This document shows, piece after piece, positions 1 to 8,094 of a DNA stretch of 64,000 bases. The notes beneath the pieces were generated by a model. The model did not search any database. It was not told the origin of the DNA and was given only the letters and a program-made list of their open reading frames with translations. The DNA comes from Ktedonobacteraceae bacterium (GTDB lineage: Bacteria > Chloroflexota > Ktedonobacteria > Ktedonobacterales > Ktedonobacteraceae), in assembly GCA_035653615.1 (NCBI GenBank), contig DASRBN010000013.1, forward strand, positions 39,660-103,659, read 5' to 3'. The first letter of the stretch is position 1. Each line of letters opens with the position of its first letter. Made by a program: the position numbers and the translations under genes.

Positions 1-511
1 GCGTCGAAATTAAGTGGTACACTCTGGTCAGATGTGCTTCCTCCCAGGAAGAGGACATCAGCAGATCATCAACGACGTACAGACCTCCTGGGGCAAGCAG
101 TTGCAGGGTTTCATCCAGGTGCTGGTATTTTCCAGGCTGCATATCTGCGAAGATGAAATCGAAGGTTTTCTCTTGCTCGCGCATGGAGTCGATAAACCCG
201 ACCCCATCCATTGTGACAAATGTCAGGCGCGAGTCATGCCCTAAGAAACGCCGGGCAATTGCTGTATGAGTCTCATTTCTATCGACGGTGATTAATCTAG
301 AGTGAGCATCCATGCCATCGAGCAGCCAGGCCGCGGAAAGGCCCGTCCCGGTACCCAGTTCTAAAAAGTTGCCGGATGGTTTCGCCGTGGCAAGCGTTCT
401 GAGGAGCGAGCCGGTCTGATGATCAGAGCCCATTGTAAAGCCGATACTCTGAGTGGCCTCCTCAATATCTTTCAGTATGGATGGCGGATTCAGGTTAACG
501 GTGTCGAGCAT
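1..511 (-). CDS. class I SAM-dependent O-methyltransferase, 3' end cut by window edge
   Basis: Reading the minus strand from an ATG at 511 gives about 170 open codons running off the left edge. A Rossmann SAM-binding motif (ELGTGTGLSAAWLL) lies near residue 52, an acidic VDRNE near residue 75, and FIFADM then YVVDDLL further on. This order fits the caffeoyl-CoA/catechol O-methyltransferase-like family (Methyltransf_24 type), which moves methyl from SAM to small hydroxylated acceptors. The substrate cannot be told. The start is supported by an AAGGAGG ribosome site six bases upstream. It follows the acyl-CoA dehydrogenase gene by nine bases, so the two are probably one transcript. The C-terminus is missing. 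Confidence 0.85.
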   Translation of the reverse strand, partial: MLDTVNLNPPSILKDIEEATQSIGFTMGSDHQTGSLLRTLATAKPSGNFLELGTGTGLSAAWLLDGMDAHSRLITVDRNETHTAIARRFLGHDSRLTFVTMDGVGFIDSMREQEKTFDFIFADMQPGKYQHLDETLQLLAPGGLYVVDDLLMSSSWEEAHLTRVYHLIST

Positions 512-520
512 CGAGCCTCC

Positions 521-2293
521 TTATTGAACAGCAATAGGCTGCCAATCAACCAGCGCGTCAAAGTATTTCAGGGCGGTGGGGTCGTTGTCCGCGGCCCAAC
601 CATCGGGATGCACCAGGACATGCCGGTGCAGGTAGAGCAGAGCAATGAGCCACTTACGCTTTCCCGTCCCCTCAGCGCCACGTACCAGTTCATCCTCGGC
701 CTGTTCGAGCAGCAGGGTGATAATCGTCAATTGTGCCATGCGCTCGACCAGCCCGCGCATAGGCACCTGGGCGCTTTCCGAATCCAGGTGTGACAGTTCC
801 TCCAGGCGCTGTGCCAGGTGATTGACCAGTTCCTGAACCTGCTGTGCCACAGGCAGAACCACCGAATGTTTGAGTGATTGCAGGCGCTGGTGCAGCATGC
901 CAAAGAGTGCCGAGGCCGCTCCCTCCCTATCGATGGCCCGTAAGACATCCAGCACGATGACATTACTCGAACCCTCCCACACGACGTTGACGATGGCATC
1001 GCGCAACAGGCGCGGATTGACCCAATCTTCAACGTAGCCATTGCCGCCGCGCATCTCCAGGGCCTCAAGCGTCACATATTCGCCGCGTTTGGGAATGTAG
1101 TATTTACAGAGCGGCGTCAAGATGCGCAGCAGGCGGCGGTCTTCCCCGGCGCCATGACGATCAACGCGCTCAAGTACAGCCGTTGTTTCGAATGCCAGGG
1201 CCGCGCAGCCCTCGACTTCCACCAGCAGGTCTACCAACTGACGCTTCATGAGTGGATGCGCGGCCAGGGGGCGTCCAAAAGCGATACGCCCTCGTGTATG
1301 GACGAGCGCCTCAAGCAGGCTGCGGCGCATAGCCGCTAACGAGCCGATTGCGGCCCAGATGCGCGTTAGATTGATCATTTCGGTCATCTGCACGAAGCCG
1401 CGCTCTAAGGCGCCTACCTGGTAGGCCAGCGCTCCATGCAGCGTGACCTCACCCGTCGCCAGCGAGCGCGTGCCCAGCTTGTCCTTCAGGCGATTGATAC
1501 TGTAGGCATTGCGCGCGCCATCGTCCAATAAACGGGGGACGAGAAAGAGTCCGAGGCCGCGTGTTCCTGGCGGCGCCCCTTCAGGGCGGGCCAGCGTGAG
1601 GATGAGGTCAGCAGAAACATTGGAACAGAACCATTTATCACCCCAGAGTTCCCATTCCGGCCCGATTCCCTCGCCTGTTCCATTTTCGCTACTGCGGTGC
1701 GGCCTGGCTACAGTAGCGGTCTGACCAACATCGGAGCCACCCTGCCTCTCAGTAAGAAACATTGCTCCCTGCTTCAATTCGGACATCGTAGTTGCGGTCA
1801 GGCCGGGTACAAAGCGCTGCTTGAGAGGTTCGCTGCCATAGCGTTCCAGTACGCGGGCCAGCGCGTCGGTCATGGATACGGGGCAGAAGACACCTGACTC
1901 TGCCTGCATTCCTAGATAGGCGAGCGCAAACTTGACCGGTTGTGGTACGTATCCTGGCCATCCAAACAGACCCTTGCGATGGGTGCAGGCAGCAATAGCA
2001 AAATCACAATAGGCGATACGTTCCAGTTCGTGGTAGGCGGGATGAAAGACGACCTCATCAATACGCCGGCCCTTTTTATCATACTGCTCCAGCACCGGAC
2101 CCTGGCGATTAGCCACCTCTGCCAGTTCGTCCATTTTCTGCGACGCAACTGCTCCCATTGCGGTCAGGATGCTCCGCGCCCTGTCGTTGTCTTCTGTCGA
2201 AAGATAGCGGCTTAAAAGAAATGGCAGGTCATGGTCGGCAGTATAAAAATTGATTCCTCCGGTATCCGGCATTATAGAAGACAGGTCTAACAT
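521..2293 (-). CDS. AidB-like acyl-CoA dehydrogenase family protein
   Basis: This 590-residue flavoprotein is longer than ordinary acyl-CoA dehydrogenases (about 380) and matches the AidB/DUF-extended group (about 540). Visible signatures are MFLTERQGGSDVGQT in the middle domain, RLKDKLGTRS, then EALEMRGGNGYVEDW and NVVWEGSSNVIVLDVLRA in the C-terminal helical domain. These line up with E. coli AidB, an alkylation-response flavoprotein with weak isovaleryl-CoA dehydrogenase activity. Whether this copy protects DNA or oxidises an acyl-CoA is unknown. The final 100 residues form an extra helical tail. An AAAGGA site precedes the ATG, and the methyltransferase follows directly. Confidence 0.88.
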   Translation of the reverse strand: MLDLSSIMPDTGGINFYTADHDLPFLLSRYLSTEDNDRARSILTAMGAVASQKMDELAEVANRQGPVLEQYDKKGRRIDEVVFHPAYHELERIAYCDFAIAACTHRKGLFGWPGYVPQPVKFALAYLGMQAESGVFCPVSMTDALARVLERYGSEPLKQRFVPGLTATTMSELKQGAMFLTERQGGSDVGQTATVARPHRSSENGTGEGIGPEWELWGDKWFCSNVSADLILTLARPEGAPPGTRGLGLFLVPRLLDDGARNAYSINRLKDKLGTRSLATGEVTLHGALAYQVGALERGFVQMTEMINLTRIWAAIGSLAAMRRSLLEALVHTRGRIAFGRPLAAHPLMKRQLVDLLVEVEGCAALAFETTAVLERVDRHGAGEDRRLLRILTPLCKYYIPKRGEYVTLEALEMRGGNGYVEDWVNPRLLRDAIVNVVWEGSSNVIVLDVLRAIDREGAASALFGMLHQRLQSLKHSVVLPVAQQVQELVNHLAQRLEELSHLDSESAQVPMRGLVERMAQLTIITLLLEQAEDELVRGAEGTGKRKWLIALLYLHRHVLVHPDGWAADNDPTALKYFDALVDWQPIAVQ

Positions 2294-2471
2294 GACTTGT
2301 ATCCTTTCCTGTCGAGTTTCCCGTATCTGCTTATGGGAGACTATGCTTTGAGGCAGCGTTCAGCTTACGCGAATAAATGTATCGCAACGTATTGTAGCAT
2401 ATTTTGTTGAAGGCTATGGTAAGCAGCCGGTCTGGCGTATAAATGGCCACCCGGCGAAAGACAGAGCAGGC

Positions 2472-3446
2472 ATGCACGTTGTATTGATCATCAATCCAGC
2501 ATCAGGTGTTTCAATGATCACATCTCGGGAAATGACGCCGCAAGAGACCGAAGAGGCCATTATCGCAGGATTAGGCGCTTATGGCATTGAGCCGGAAGTG
2601 TTTCACACGACGCCGGAAGATACGGGCCAGGGTCTGTCTACGCGAGCCGCAAGCGCGGGAGCCGATCTCGTCATCGCTGCTGGCGGCGATGGCACAATCG
2701 ACGCGGTTGCCAGGGGATTGATTGGAACGCAGGCGACACTCGGCATTATTCCGGCGGGGACAATGAATAACCTGGCGCGCAGCTTGAATATCCCTCAGAC
2801 CATCGAGGCGGCTTGTGCTGTGATTGTTAATGGTGAGACACACGCGATAGATATTGGCAAGATCAACGACCGGTTCTTTCTCGAAGTGGCCGGTGTGGGT
2901 CTGGAAGCAATGCTTTTTCCTCTAGCTGAGGAGATCAAGCAGCCAGGATTGCTTTCAACACTGCACGGTGCTATCGGCGGCTTGATTACCCTGCTCACGT
3001 ACCATCCGGCTAAGATCAGCCTCTCTTTCGACGAGCATCGCCGCCGGTCTTATCAAGCGTTACAGGTGACAATTTGCAATGCGCCATTTTATGGTGCTCA
3101 CCTGCAGGTAGCGCCACATGCCTTGATGGATGATGGATTGCTTGACGTAGTCGTATATAAAAATTTCAGCAAGCGCGAATATATTCGACACGCGCTCTCC
3201 ATCAGCCAGGGAAAACGAGCCTATACACCCAGAATCACGTACCGGCGCGTGAAGTCCCTGCGTATAACTAGTGAATACCCGATGGAGATTCAGGCCGATG
3301 GAGAGCTTCACGGCCATACACCGGCGGTCGTGACTGTTTTGCCAGCAGCTTTGCGCATCAGAGTGCCAGGAGTGAAGGCGCCTGGGCTGCATAGAGTCGA
3401 ACAACCAGGTGAGAAAGCCATTGTAAAGCGAACCAGGAAAAAATAG
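2472..3446 (+). CDS. diacylglycerol/sphingosine kinase family lipid kinase (DagK/YegS-like)
   Basis: The 324-residue protein opens with VVLIINPASG and carries the nucleotide-binding GGDGT loop near residue 73, followed by GIIPAGTMNNLARSL, the hallmark N-terminal catalytic domain of the DAGK_cat (YegS/LCB5) family. A beta-sandwich C-terminal domain with VEITS/EIQADGE-type strands closes it. The family phosphorylates diacylglycerol or related lipids at the membrane face. The next gene, 30 bases downstream, is a PAP2 phosphatase, so a kinase/phosphatase pair acting on phosphatidate or polyprenyl phosphates is plausible. The C-terminal 25 residues are basic. Confidence 0.88.
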   Translation: MHVVLIINPASGVSMITSREMTPQETEEAIIAGLGAYGIEPEVFHTTPEDTGQGLSTRAASAGADLVIAAGGDGTIDAVARGLIGTQATLGIIPAGTMNNLARSLNIPQTIEAACAVIVNGETHAIDIGKINDRFFLEVAGVGLEAMLFPLAEEIKQPGLLSTLHGAIGGLITLLTYHPAKISLSFDEHRRRSYQALQVTICNAPFYGAHLQVAPHALMDDGLLDVVVYKNFSKREYIRHALSISQGKRAYTPRITYRRVKSLRITSEYPMEIQADGELHGHTPAVVTVLPAALRIRVPGVKAPGLHRVEQPGEKAIVKRTRKK

Positions 3447-3476
3447 GTAGAGCAATAGAAAGGCGAGGTTTAATCG

Positions 3477-4331
3477 ATGCCAGGAAACACAGAGAATTCG
3501 AAGCAACCTTCGGTACAGGGACAACCTCCCTCGCTGCCGCTGCCACCGGTTACCAGTATCGTCGGGCAAAATGTGGTACCAGTAGTATCTGAGGCACAAC
3601 GCCTTGCCGCGCAGAGTTCTGTATCCGGTCGTCGTGCCGTTTCGCGCGGCACCATCTTCCTGGCATTTTACCTGTGGATACTTTCGGGCGCGATCCTCTT
3701 CTCCTTCATCGCGCGCTATACGCAACTTTTCCCCGGTGATACTTTTATTGCACACAGGTTGCAGAGGCAGCGAAACCGCTGGTTCTACAACTTCATGCTG
3801 GGAATTTCTGAGATCGGCTTCCCTAAAATGTTCACGCCCATCACCATCGGTGTTGCTGCTATTTTCTGGGCGTTGCGCTTCCGCCTGGAGTCTATTTTCG
3901 TCCTGCTGACCAGCACATCCGGTATTCTGAACGCGATAGTGAAGCGCCTTATCAAGCGCCCGCGCCCAACGAATGAACTGGTGACGGTCGTGCGCGTGAT
4001 CAATGAGCCAAGCTTTCCAAGCGGCCATGTCATGCACTACACGAACTTCTTCGGGTTAATGATCTATCTGCTGGCAACCAACTGGCGTTCGGGGAAACTA
4101 CGCAACGCTCTCATTGCGATCTGCACCGCATTAATAGCGCTGATTGGGCCATCACGAGTATATCTGGGCGCGCACTGGCCGAGTGACGTGATGGCCGGCT
4201 ACATCTATGGCGGCCTGTGGTTCGCCGGGTTGATGACTATCTACCTGCGCATCAAGGCCTGGATTCATCCATCTCAGGGTAAGACGCCAGAGGTGATGAA
4301 GCCCTTGCAGCAACCCGGCGACGAAGAGTAA
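3477..4331 (+). CDS. PAP2 superfamily phosphatase, integral membrane
   Basis: The 284-residue protein has the three PAP2 phosphatase motifs in order: KRLIKRPRP (KxxxxxxRP), FPSGH, and SRVYLGAHWPSD (SRxxxxxHxxxD). Between and around them are about five hydrophobic spans. The first 55 residues are polar and proline-rich. Enzymes of this class dephosphorylate phosphatidic acid, undecaprenyl pyrophosphate or similar lipids at the outer face of the membrane. It follows the lipid kinase in the same direction, and an AAGGCGAGG site precedes the ATG. It converges with the DUF929 gene, only seven bases away. Confidence 0.9.
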   Translation: MPGNTENSKQPSVQGQPPSLPLPPVTSIVGQNVVPVVSEAQRLAAQSSVSGRRAVSRGTIFLAFYLWILSGAILFSFIARYTQLFPGDTFIAHRLQRQRNRWFYNFMLGISEIGFPKMFTPITIGVAAIFWALRFRLESIFVLLTSTSGILNAIVKRLIKRPRPTNELVTVVRVINEPSFPSGHVMHYTNFFGLMIYLLATNWRSGKLRNALIAICTALIALIGPSRVYLGAHWPSDVMAGYIYGGLWFAGLMTIYLRIKAWIHPSQGKTPEVMKPLQQPGDEE

Positions 4332-4338
4332 AGATTTC

Positions 4339-5391
4339 CTAACTCAGACGCCGTATATCCGCGGCAGCATACCCTGCCACCGCGGCCACTTGCGACCCGC
4401 CGCTACTAAATGCCCTTGAGGCAATGCTAAGCTCTATCTGGTGTATCGTTTGCGAGTTACAGACGCTGCCGGGCCGCTGTTGCGTCACAATACATATAGC
4501 GGCAGTCAGATAATTGGCCGAGCCAATGATGTGCTGGGCAACTGGCGAACCTGCATCCGACAGATCGTTGGCGATATCCTGCCACTGAAGTCCGGCAAGG
4601 TCCTGCGCGGAATAGCCCTGGGGCAAACCTATCTGCACATATCTGTTCGCAATGTCGATGAACGGGATGCTTCCCGCGCTAGACGCATCAATGTAGGGCG
4701 GAGCATCATAGGTATTTATGAGATTCTGCTCTTCGCTCGTGGGTGTTTGCAGTGTAGGATAACTGCCGCTACTGTCCGCTACATTCCCTTGCAGTTCTAC
4801 CGGCACAAAATCGATATACGAGCTGGTGTAGGTGGAATGGTAGAAAGTAAACGTCGGGGTGCTGGGATAGACATCCGTACTCGACGAGGTAGTCTCATCC
4901 AGGTGGCTAAAGGTGCCGAAACGACTGAGAGCGACCACCATGGCCCAGCGTTCCGCCGCGCAATATGGACAATATTCCGCGCCCATATAAAGAATTTCCG
5001 GCTTAGCGGTCGGCCCGGTCAGAGTTGGCGGAGAATTTTTAGTCGCCTGTAAGGGGTCTTTCACTCCTCCCGTACCCACCGTATTCGATACATTTGGATC
5101 AACCTGGGTAACTGCTTTTAAAACGCTCGAACTAACAGGTGTGGGTGTAGCCGTAGCGATGGATGATGGTTGGTGCGAGATGACGACAAAAGCCACGACA
5201 ATAATTGCGATCAGCACCAGCACTCCACCGATCAGAAACCAGGATGAGCGGTTTGACTGCTGCTGAACCCTTCTCCTGCTACGCGTCTGGGCCGAATTTT
5301 TTTGATTGACGTTCTCATGCTGCTGGCGTTGCTGCCTCTGCTGCTCGCGGCGTTGTGAGGCCGAGGACGCTTTTTGCTTGGGTTTTGCCAT
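4339..5391 (-). CDS. DUF929 family membrane-anchored thioredoxin-like protein
   Basis: The 350-residue protein starts with a 50-residue, very basic Gln/Arg-rich cytoplasmic segment, then one transmembrane helix (about residues 51-71), then a Thr/Pro/Ser linker. Residues 135-155 read [16 protein letters not shown], the DUF929 signature with a thioredoxin-type CPYC pair at Cys141/Cys144. The rest is a large extracytoplasmic domain. A redox role in making or reshuffling disulfides outside the membrane is inferred. A VKOR-type oxidase is encoded at 20005-20520 and is the natural recycling partner. No operon partner adjoins it: it converges with the PAP2 gene. Confidence 0.85.
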   Translation of the reverse strand: MAKPKQKASSASQRREQQRQQRQQHENVNQKNSAQTRSRRRVQQQSNRSSWFLIGGVLVLIAIIVVAFVVISHQPSSIATATPTPVSSSVLKAVTQVDPNVSNTVGTGGVKDPLQATKNSPPTLTGPTAKPEILYMGAEYCPYCAAERWAMVVALSRFGTFSHLDETTSSSTDVYPSTPTFTFYHSTYTSSYIDFVPVELQGNVADSSGSYPTLQTPTSEEQNLINTYDAPPYIDASSAGSIPFIDIANRYVQIGLPQGYSAQDLAGLQWQDIANDLSDAGSPVAQHIIGSANYLTAAICIVTQQRPGSVCNSQTIHQIELSIASRAFSSGGSQVAAVAGYAAADIRRLS

Positions 5392-5501
5392 GATTCTATC
5401 TTCCTGTTCTGCAAACTCAATTTTGCGAGTCCTATTTTATCATAGCACGTCTACACCGGGCACCTTTTTCTACGGCTATTTTTCGAGATGCGAAATCTCG
5501 C

Positions 5502-5530
5502 TTGACAAGGTAGCCGCAATCGGGTACAAT
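5502..5530 (+). promoter_or_regulatory. sigma-70-type promoter of tRNA-Glu
   Basis: TTGACA at 5502-5507 and TACAAT at 5525-5530 are separated by 17 bases, 42 bases ahead of the tRNA. A 6-bp hairpin (CGAGAT/ATCTCG, 5484-5500) ends just before the -35 box and could be an operator, but that is only a guess. Confidence 0.75.
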
Positions 5531-5572
5531 CCAGATGTCGGTATAAAGCTTATCATACCGTATGGTTCACAA

Positions 5573-5646
5573 GCCTCGTTCGTCTAGTGGCCAAGGACGC
5601 CGCCCTTTCAAGGCGGAGATCACGGGTTCGACTCCCGTACGAGGTA
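5573..5646 (+). tRNA. tRNA-Glu (anticodon UUC)
   Basis: The acceptor arms GCCTCGT and ACGAGGT pair over seven bases. The anticodon stem is CCGCC/GGCGG with loop CTTTCAA, giving TTC. The T arm is ACGGG-TTCGACT-CCCGT. The length is 74 bases with discriminator A and no encoded CCA. A consensus promoter lies upstream. Confidence 0.95.
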
Positions 5647-5655
5647 CTATTTTCA

Positions 5656-5703
5656 GGAGAAGCCTGGCACGCCCTCTTATTTTTGGATGTGCCAGGCTTC
5701 TCC
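5656..5703 (+). terminator. 15-bp hairpin after tRNA-Glu, ahead of moeA
   Basis: Positions 5656-5670 and 5689-5703 are perfect inverted complements (arm begins GGAGAAGCCTGG), with an 18-base loop containing a T run. No U-tract follows the stem, so it may be a processing or attenuation hairpin rather than a strong terminator. It ends 55 bases before the moeA start and lies in the probable moeA leader. Confidence 0.6.
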
Positions 5704-5758
5704 ACGTTTAAGGTCATCATGCATTCGGAAGAATGTTCTCACCAAAGAGAGGCAGCAT

Positions 5759-6979
5759 ATGATTAGCGTAGAAGAAGCTCTCAAACGTATACTTGCCGAA
5801 ATTAAGCCGCTCCCAACGACTACGGTACCACTTCCCGCATCCCTCGGTCTCGTACTGGCTCAGGACGTGATAGCGCAAGAAGATATGCCTCCTTTCGCCA
5901 ATTCCGCGATGGATGGCTTTGCATTGCTCAGCCAGGATAGCCGGCAGCAGGGTGGTCAACCTCCACGTTTGCGAGTCACCGGCGGAGTAGCTGCCGGTTA
6001 CGTAGCGGATCACCCGGTCGAACCCGGAACGGCCATGCGCATCATGACCGGCGCGCCAGTACCGCCAGGAGCCGATAGCGTGATACAGGTGGAGCTGACC
6101 CGCTCCGGTGGCCCTGATAGTGAATGGGTAGAAATCTTGCAAGAGGTGGCGCCGGGAAACAATATCCGGCCCGCCGGAGAGGATATGCGGCGCGGTCAGA
6201 AAGTGCTGGAACGGGGCATTGAGATTGGCCCCTGGGAAATCGGCGTGCTTGCCACACTCGGCTGGGCGGCGGTGCCGGTAATCCGGCGACCTCGTGTTGC
6301 CATCCTGGGAACAGGCGATGAAGTCATCGACGTGGACGAGCCTTTGCAGCCGGGCAAAATTCGCAATAGCAACAGCTACCTGCTCGAAGCTGCCGTGCGC
6401 AAAGCAGGCGCTGAGGCGCATCGCCTCGGGGTAGCGCGCGATACCGTGGAGAGCCTGCGCGAGAAGTTTTCCGAGGCCATAACCAACGATCTCATCATCA
6501 CGTCTGGGGGTGTATCCGTAGGAGATTTCGACCTGGTGAAGAACATTATGGCGGAACAGGGAGAGATCAACTTCTGGCGTATTAATATGCGTCCCGGCAA
6601 ACCGGTCGCATTTGGCCATATTGGGCATATACCCTTATTAGGGCTACCTGGCAACCCGGTTTCGGCAGCTGTCACCTTTGAATTGTTTGGGCGACCGGTG
6701 ATTCGCAAGATGCTCGGTCATACGCGCTTGCTCCATCCCCAGATCGAGGTGGTGGTTGAAGATGGTGTGGGAGAACGTGTGATGCGCCGCCACTATGTGC
6801 GCGCTCATGTCGAGAGGCGGAATGGTCATTTCGTAGCGCGTACAACCGGCAATCAGGGATCGAATATCACGACTTCGCTGCTGAATGCTAACGCGCTCGT
6901 CATCGTGCCGGAAGGCGGCGTCGAACTCCGTCCGGGAGAAACAGCGCAAGCTATCATGCTGGATTGGCCGGAAGAATAA
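5759..6979 (+). CDS. moeA: molybdopterin molybdotransferase MoeA
   Basis: MoeA inserts molybdate into adenylylated molybdopterin in the last step of molybdenum cofactor synthesis. The 406-residue frame starts ISVEEALKRIL and shows the family landmarks: MPPFANSAMDGFA near residue 45, GTAMRIMTGAPVPPGAD, the MoCF-binding core RVAILGTGDEVID, then ITSGGVSVGDFD, NMRPGKPVAFG and GLPGNPVSA. A C-terminal beta-barrel domain IV is present. The frame is open for 24 codons upstream, but the ATG at 5759 has an AAAGAGAGG site at the right distance. No other moa/mob genes adjoin it. It converges with the activator gene, with three bases between them. Confidence 0.95.
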   Translation: MISVEEALKRILAEIKPLPTTTVPLPASLGLVLAQDVIAQEDMPPFANSAMDGFALLSQDSRQQGGQPPRLRVTGGVAAGYVADHPVEPGTAMRIMTGAPVPPGADSVIQVELTRSGGPDSEWVEILQEVAPGNNIRPAGEDMRRGQKVLERGIEIGPWEIGVLATLGWAAVPVIRRPRVAILGTGDEVIDVDEPLQPGKIRNSNSYLLEAAVRKAGAEAHRLGVARDTVESLREKFSEAITNDLIITSGGVSVGDFDLVKNIMAEQGEINFWRINMRPGKPVAFGHIGHIPLLGLPGNPVSAAVTFELFGRPVIRKMLGHTRLLHPQIEVVVEDGVGERVMRRHYVRAHVERRNGHFVARTTGNQGSNITTSLLNANALVIVPEGGVELRPGETAQAIMLDWPEE

Positions 6980-6982
6980 TCA

Positions 6983-8014
6983 CTATCGTGCCAGGCGATA
7001 GCGCAATTTATCACGCGAGATGCCAAGCAGAGCTGCGGCCTGTACCTGGTTGCCATTGCAGCGCTCCAGCGCCTCGTGCACCAGCTTTTGCTCGATCTTG
7101 CCCAGGAAGGCCGGCAAATTCATACCTTCAGGTGGAAGATGAATAGCCTGCTCGACCTCTGAAAGAAGCTGAGTGCCGGAACTCTCGACCCTGCGAATCT
7201 GCTCGGGCAGGTCCTGCGGGCGAATTACATTGTCTGTGCATAAGATCTGGCCGCGCTGAATAACGCTGCGCAACTCGCGCACATTGCCAGGCCAGCGATA
7301 GCGCAACAGGAGTTCCAGCGCTTCCGGGCTAATTCGCAGTGGCTCCATACCTTCGAGAGAGTACAACCGCAAGAAGTGCGCGACAAGCGGTTCGATATCT
7401 TCCGGGCGTTCTCGTAAAGGGGGCAATTGCAGCGTAATCACCTGGAGCCGGTAGTACAGGTCTTCACGAAAAACGCGATGGGCTACGGCGGACAGCAGAT
7501 CGACATTCGTTGCGGAAATGATGCGAACATTGACGTGAATCTCTCGCGTGCTGCCGACGTGCCGGAAACTGCGCGTTTCCAGAAAACGCAGGAGCTTGGC
7601 CTGCAAGTTGAGTGGCATCGAGCCTATCTCATCAAGAAAGAGTGTGCCACCATCGGCGCGCAGCAGGTGCCCTTCGCGAGAAACCTTCGCGTCAGTGAAA
7701 GCTCCCGCCTCGACGCCAAAGAGTTCTGTTTCGAGCAATGTATCGGGGATGGCAGCACAATTGATATCTACAAATTGATAGATAGCGCGGCGGCTCAAAG
7801 CATGGATAGCATGCGCAATAACGTCTTTGCCGGTGCCGCTTTCGCCTTGTAGCAGTACAGTGGTATCCGGGTAGGCCGCCACCTGCCGTACCTGCATGGC
7901 GATTTCATTCATAGCCTTACTTTTGCCAATGACCATACCCACGCGGGCAATTGGGTCCTCTTCCACCTGGCTCTCAACAGGCATATGATACGATGACACA
8001 CTTCGACCTTTCAC
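6983..8014 (-). CDS. sigma-54-interaction-domain (AAA+) transcriptional activator, no receiver domain
   Basis: The 343-residue protein is an AAA+ enhancer-binding-type regulator. Walker A GESGTGKD lies near residues 57-64, the sigma-contact loop reads GAFTDA (about 104-109) where GAFTGA is usual, and Walker B is GTLFLDEIG. A sensor/arginine-finger region and a C-terminal Fis helix-turn-helix (GNQVQAAALLGISRDKLRYR) follow. Only about 25 residues precede the AAA+ domain, so there is no receiver, PAS or GAF input, and activity may be set by a partner or by expression. The start at 8014 is GTG; an ATG eleven codons in is an alternative. Its target promoters are not identifiable here. Confidence 0.88.
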   Translation of the reverse strand: MKGRSVSSYHMPVESQVEEDPIARVGMVIGKSKAMNEIAMQVRQVAAYPDTTVLLQGESGTGKDVIAHAIHALSRRAIYQFVDINCAAIPDTLLETELFGVEAGAFTDAKVSREGHLLRADGGTLFLDEIGSMPLNLQAKLLRFLETRSFRHVGSTREIHVNVRIISATNVDLLSAVAHRVFREDLYYRLQVITLQLPPLRERPEDIEPLVAHFLRLYSLEGMEPLRISPEALELLLRYRWPGNVRELRSVIQRGQILCTDNVIRPQDLPEQIRRVESSGTQLLSEVEQAIHLPPEGMNLPAFLGKIEQKLVHEALERCNGNQVQAAALLGISRDKLRYRLAR

Positions 8015-8032
8015 ATTCCACCAGCATCAGGA

Positions 8033-8057
8033 TAGGGGCGTACCCAGGTGGTCGCCC
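8033..8057. repeat. dispersed repeat, family C copy 1
   Basis: The core TAGGGGCGTACCC, six variable bases, then GTCGCCC recurs at 25391-25415. Both copies lie between genes. This one sits in the short gap between the activator and the PATAN gene. Confidence 0.6.
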
Positions 8058-8094
8058 TTGCGACTTCAACTTCGCTCTTATGCTTCGACCGGAA

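Noticed and set aside
3060..4037. 325-codon open frame on the minus strand
   Set aside because: It lies opposite the lipid kinase and PAP2 genes, whose motifs are clear; its product has no family features.
5717..6628. 303-codon minus-strand frame opposite moeA
   Set aside because: Mirror of moeA codon bias; moeA shows all expected motifs.
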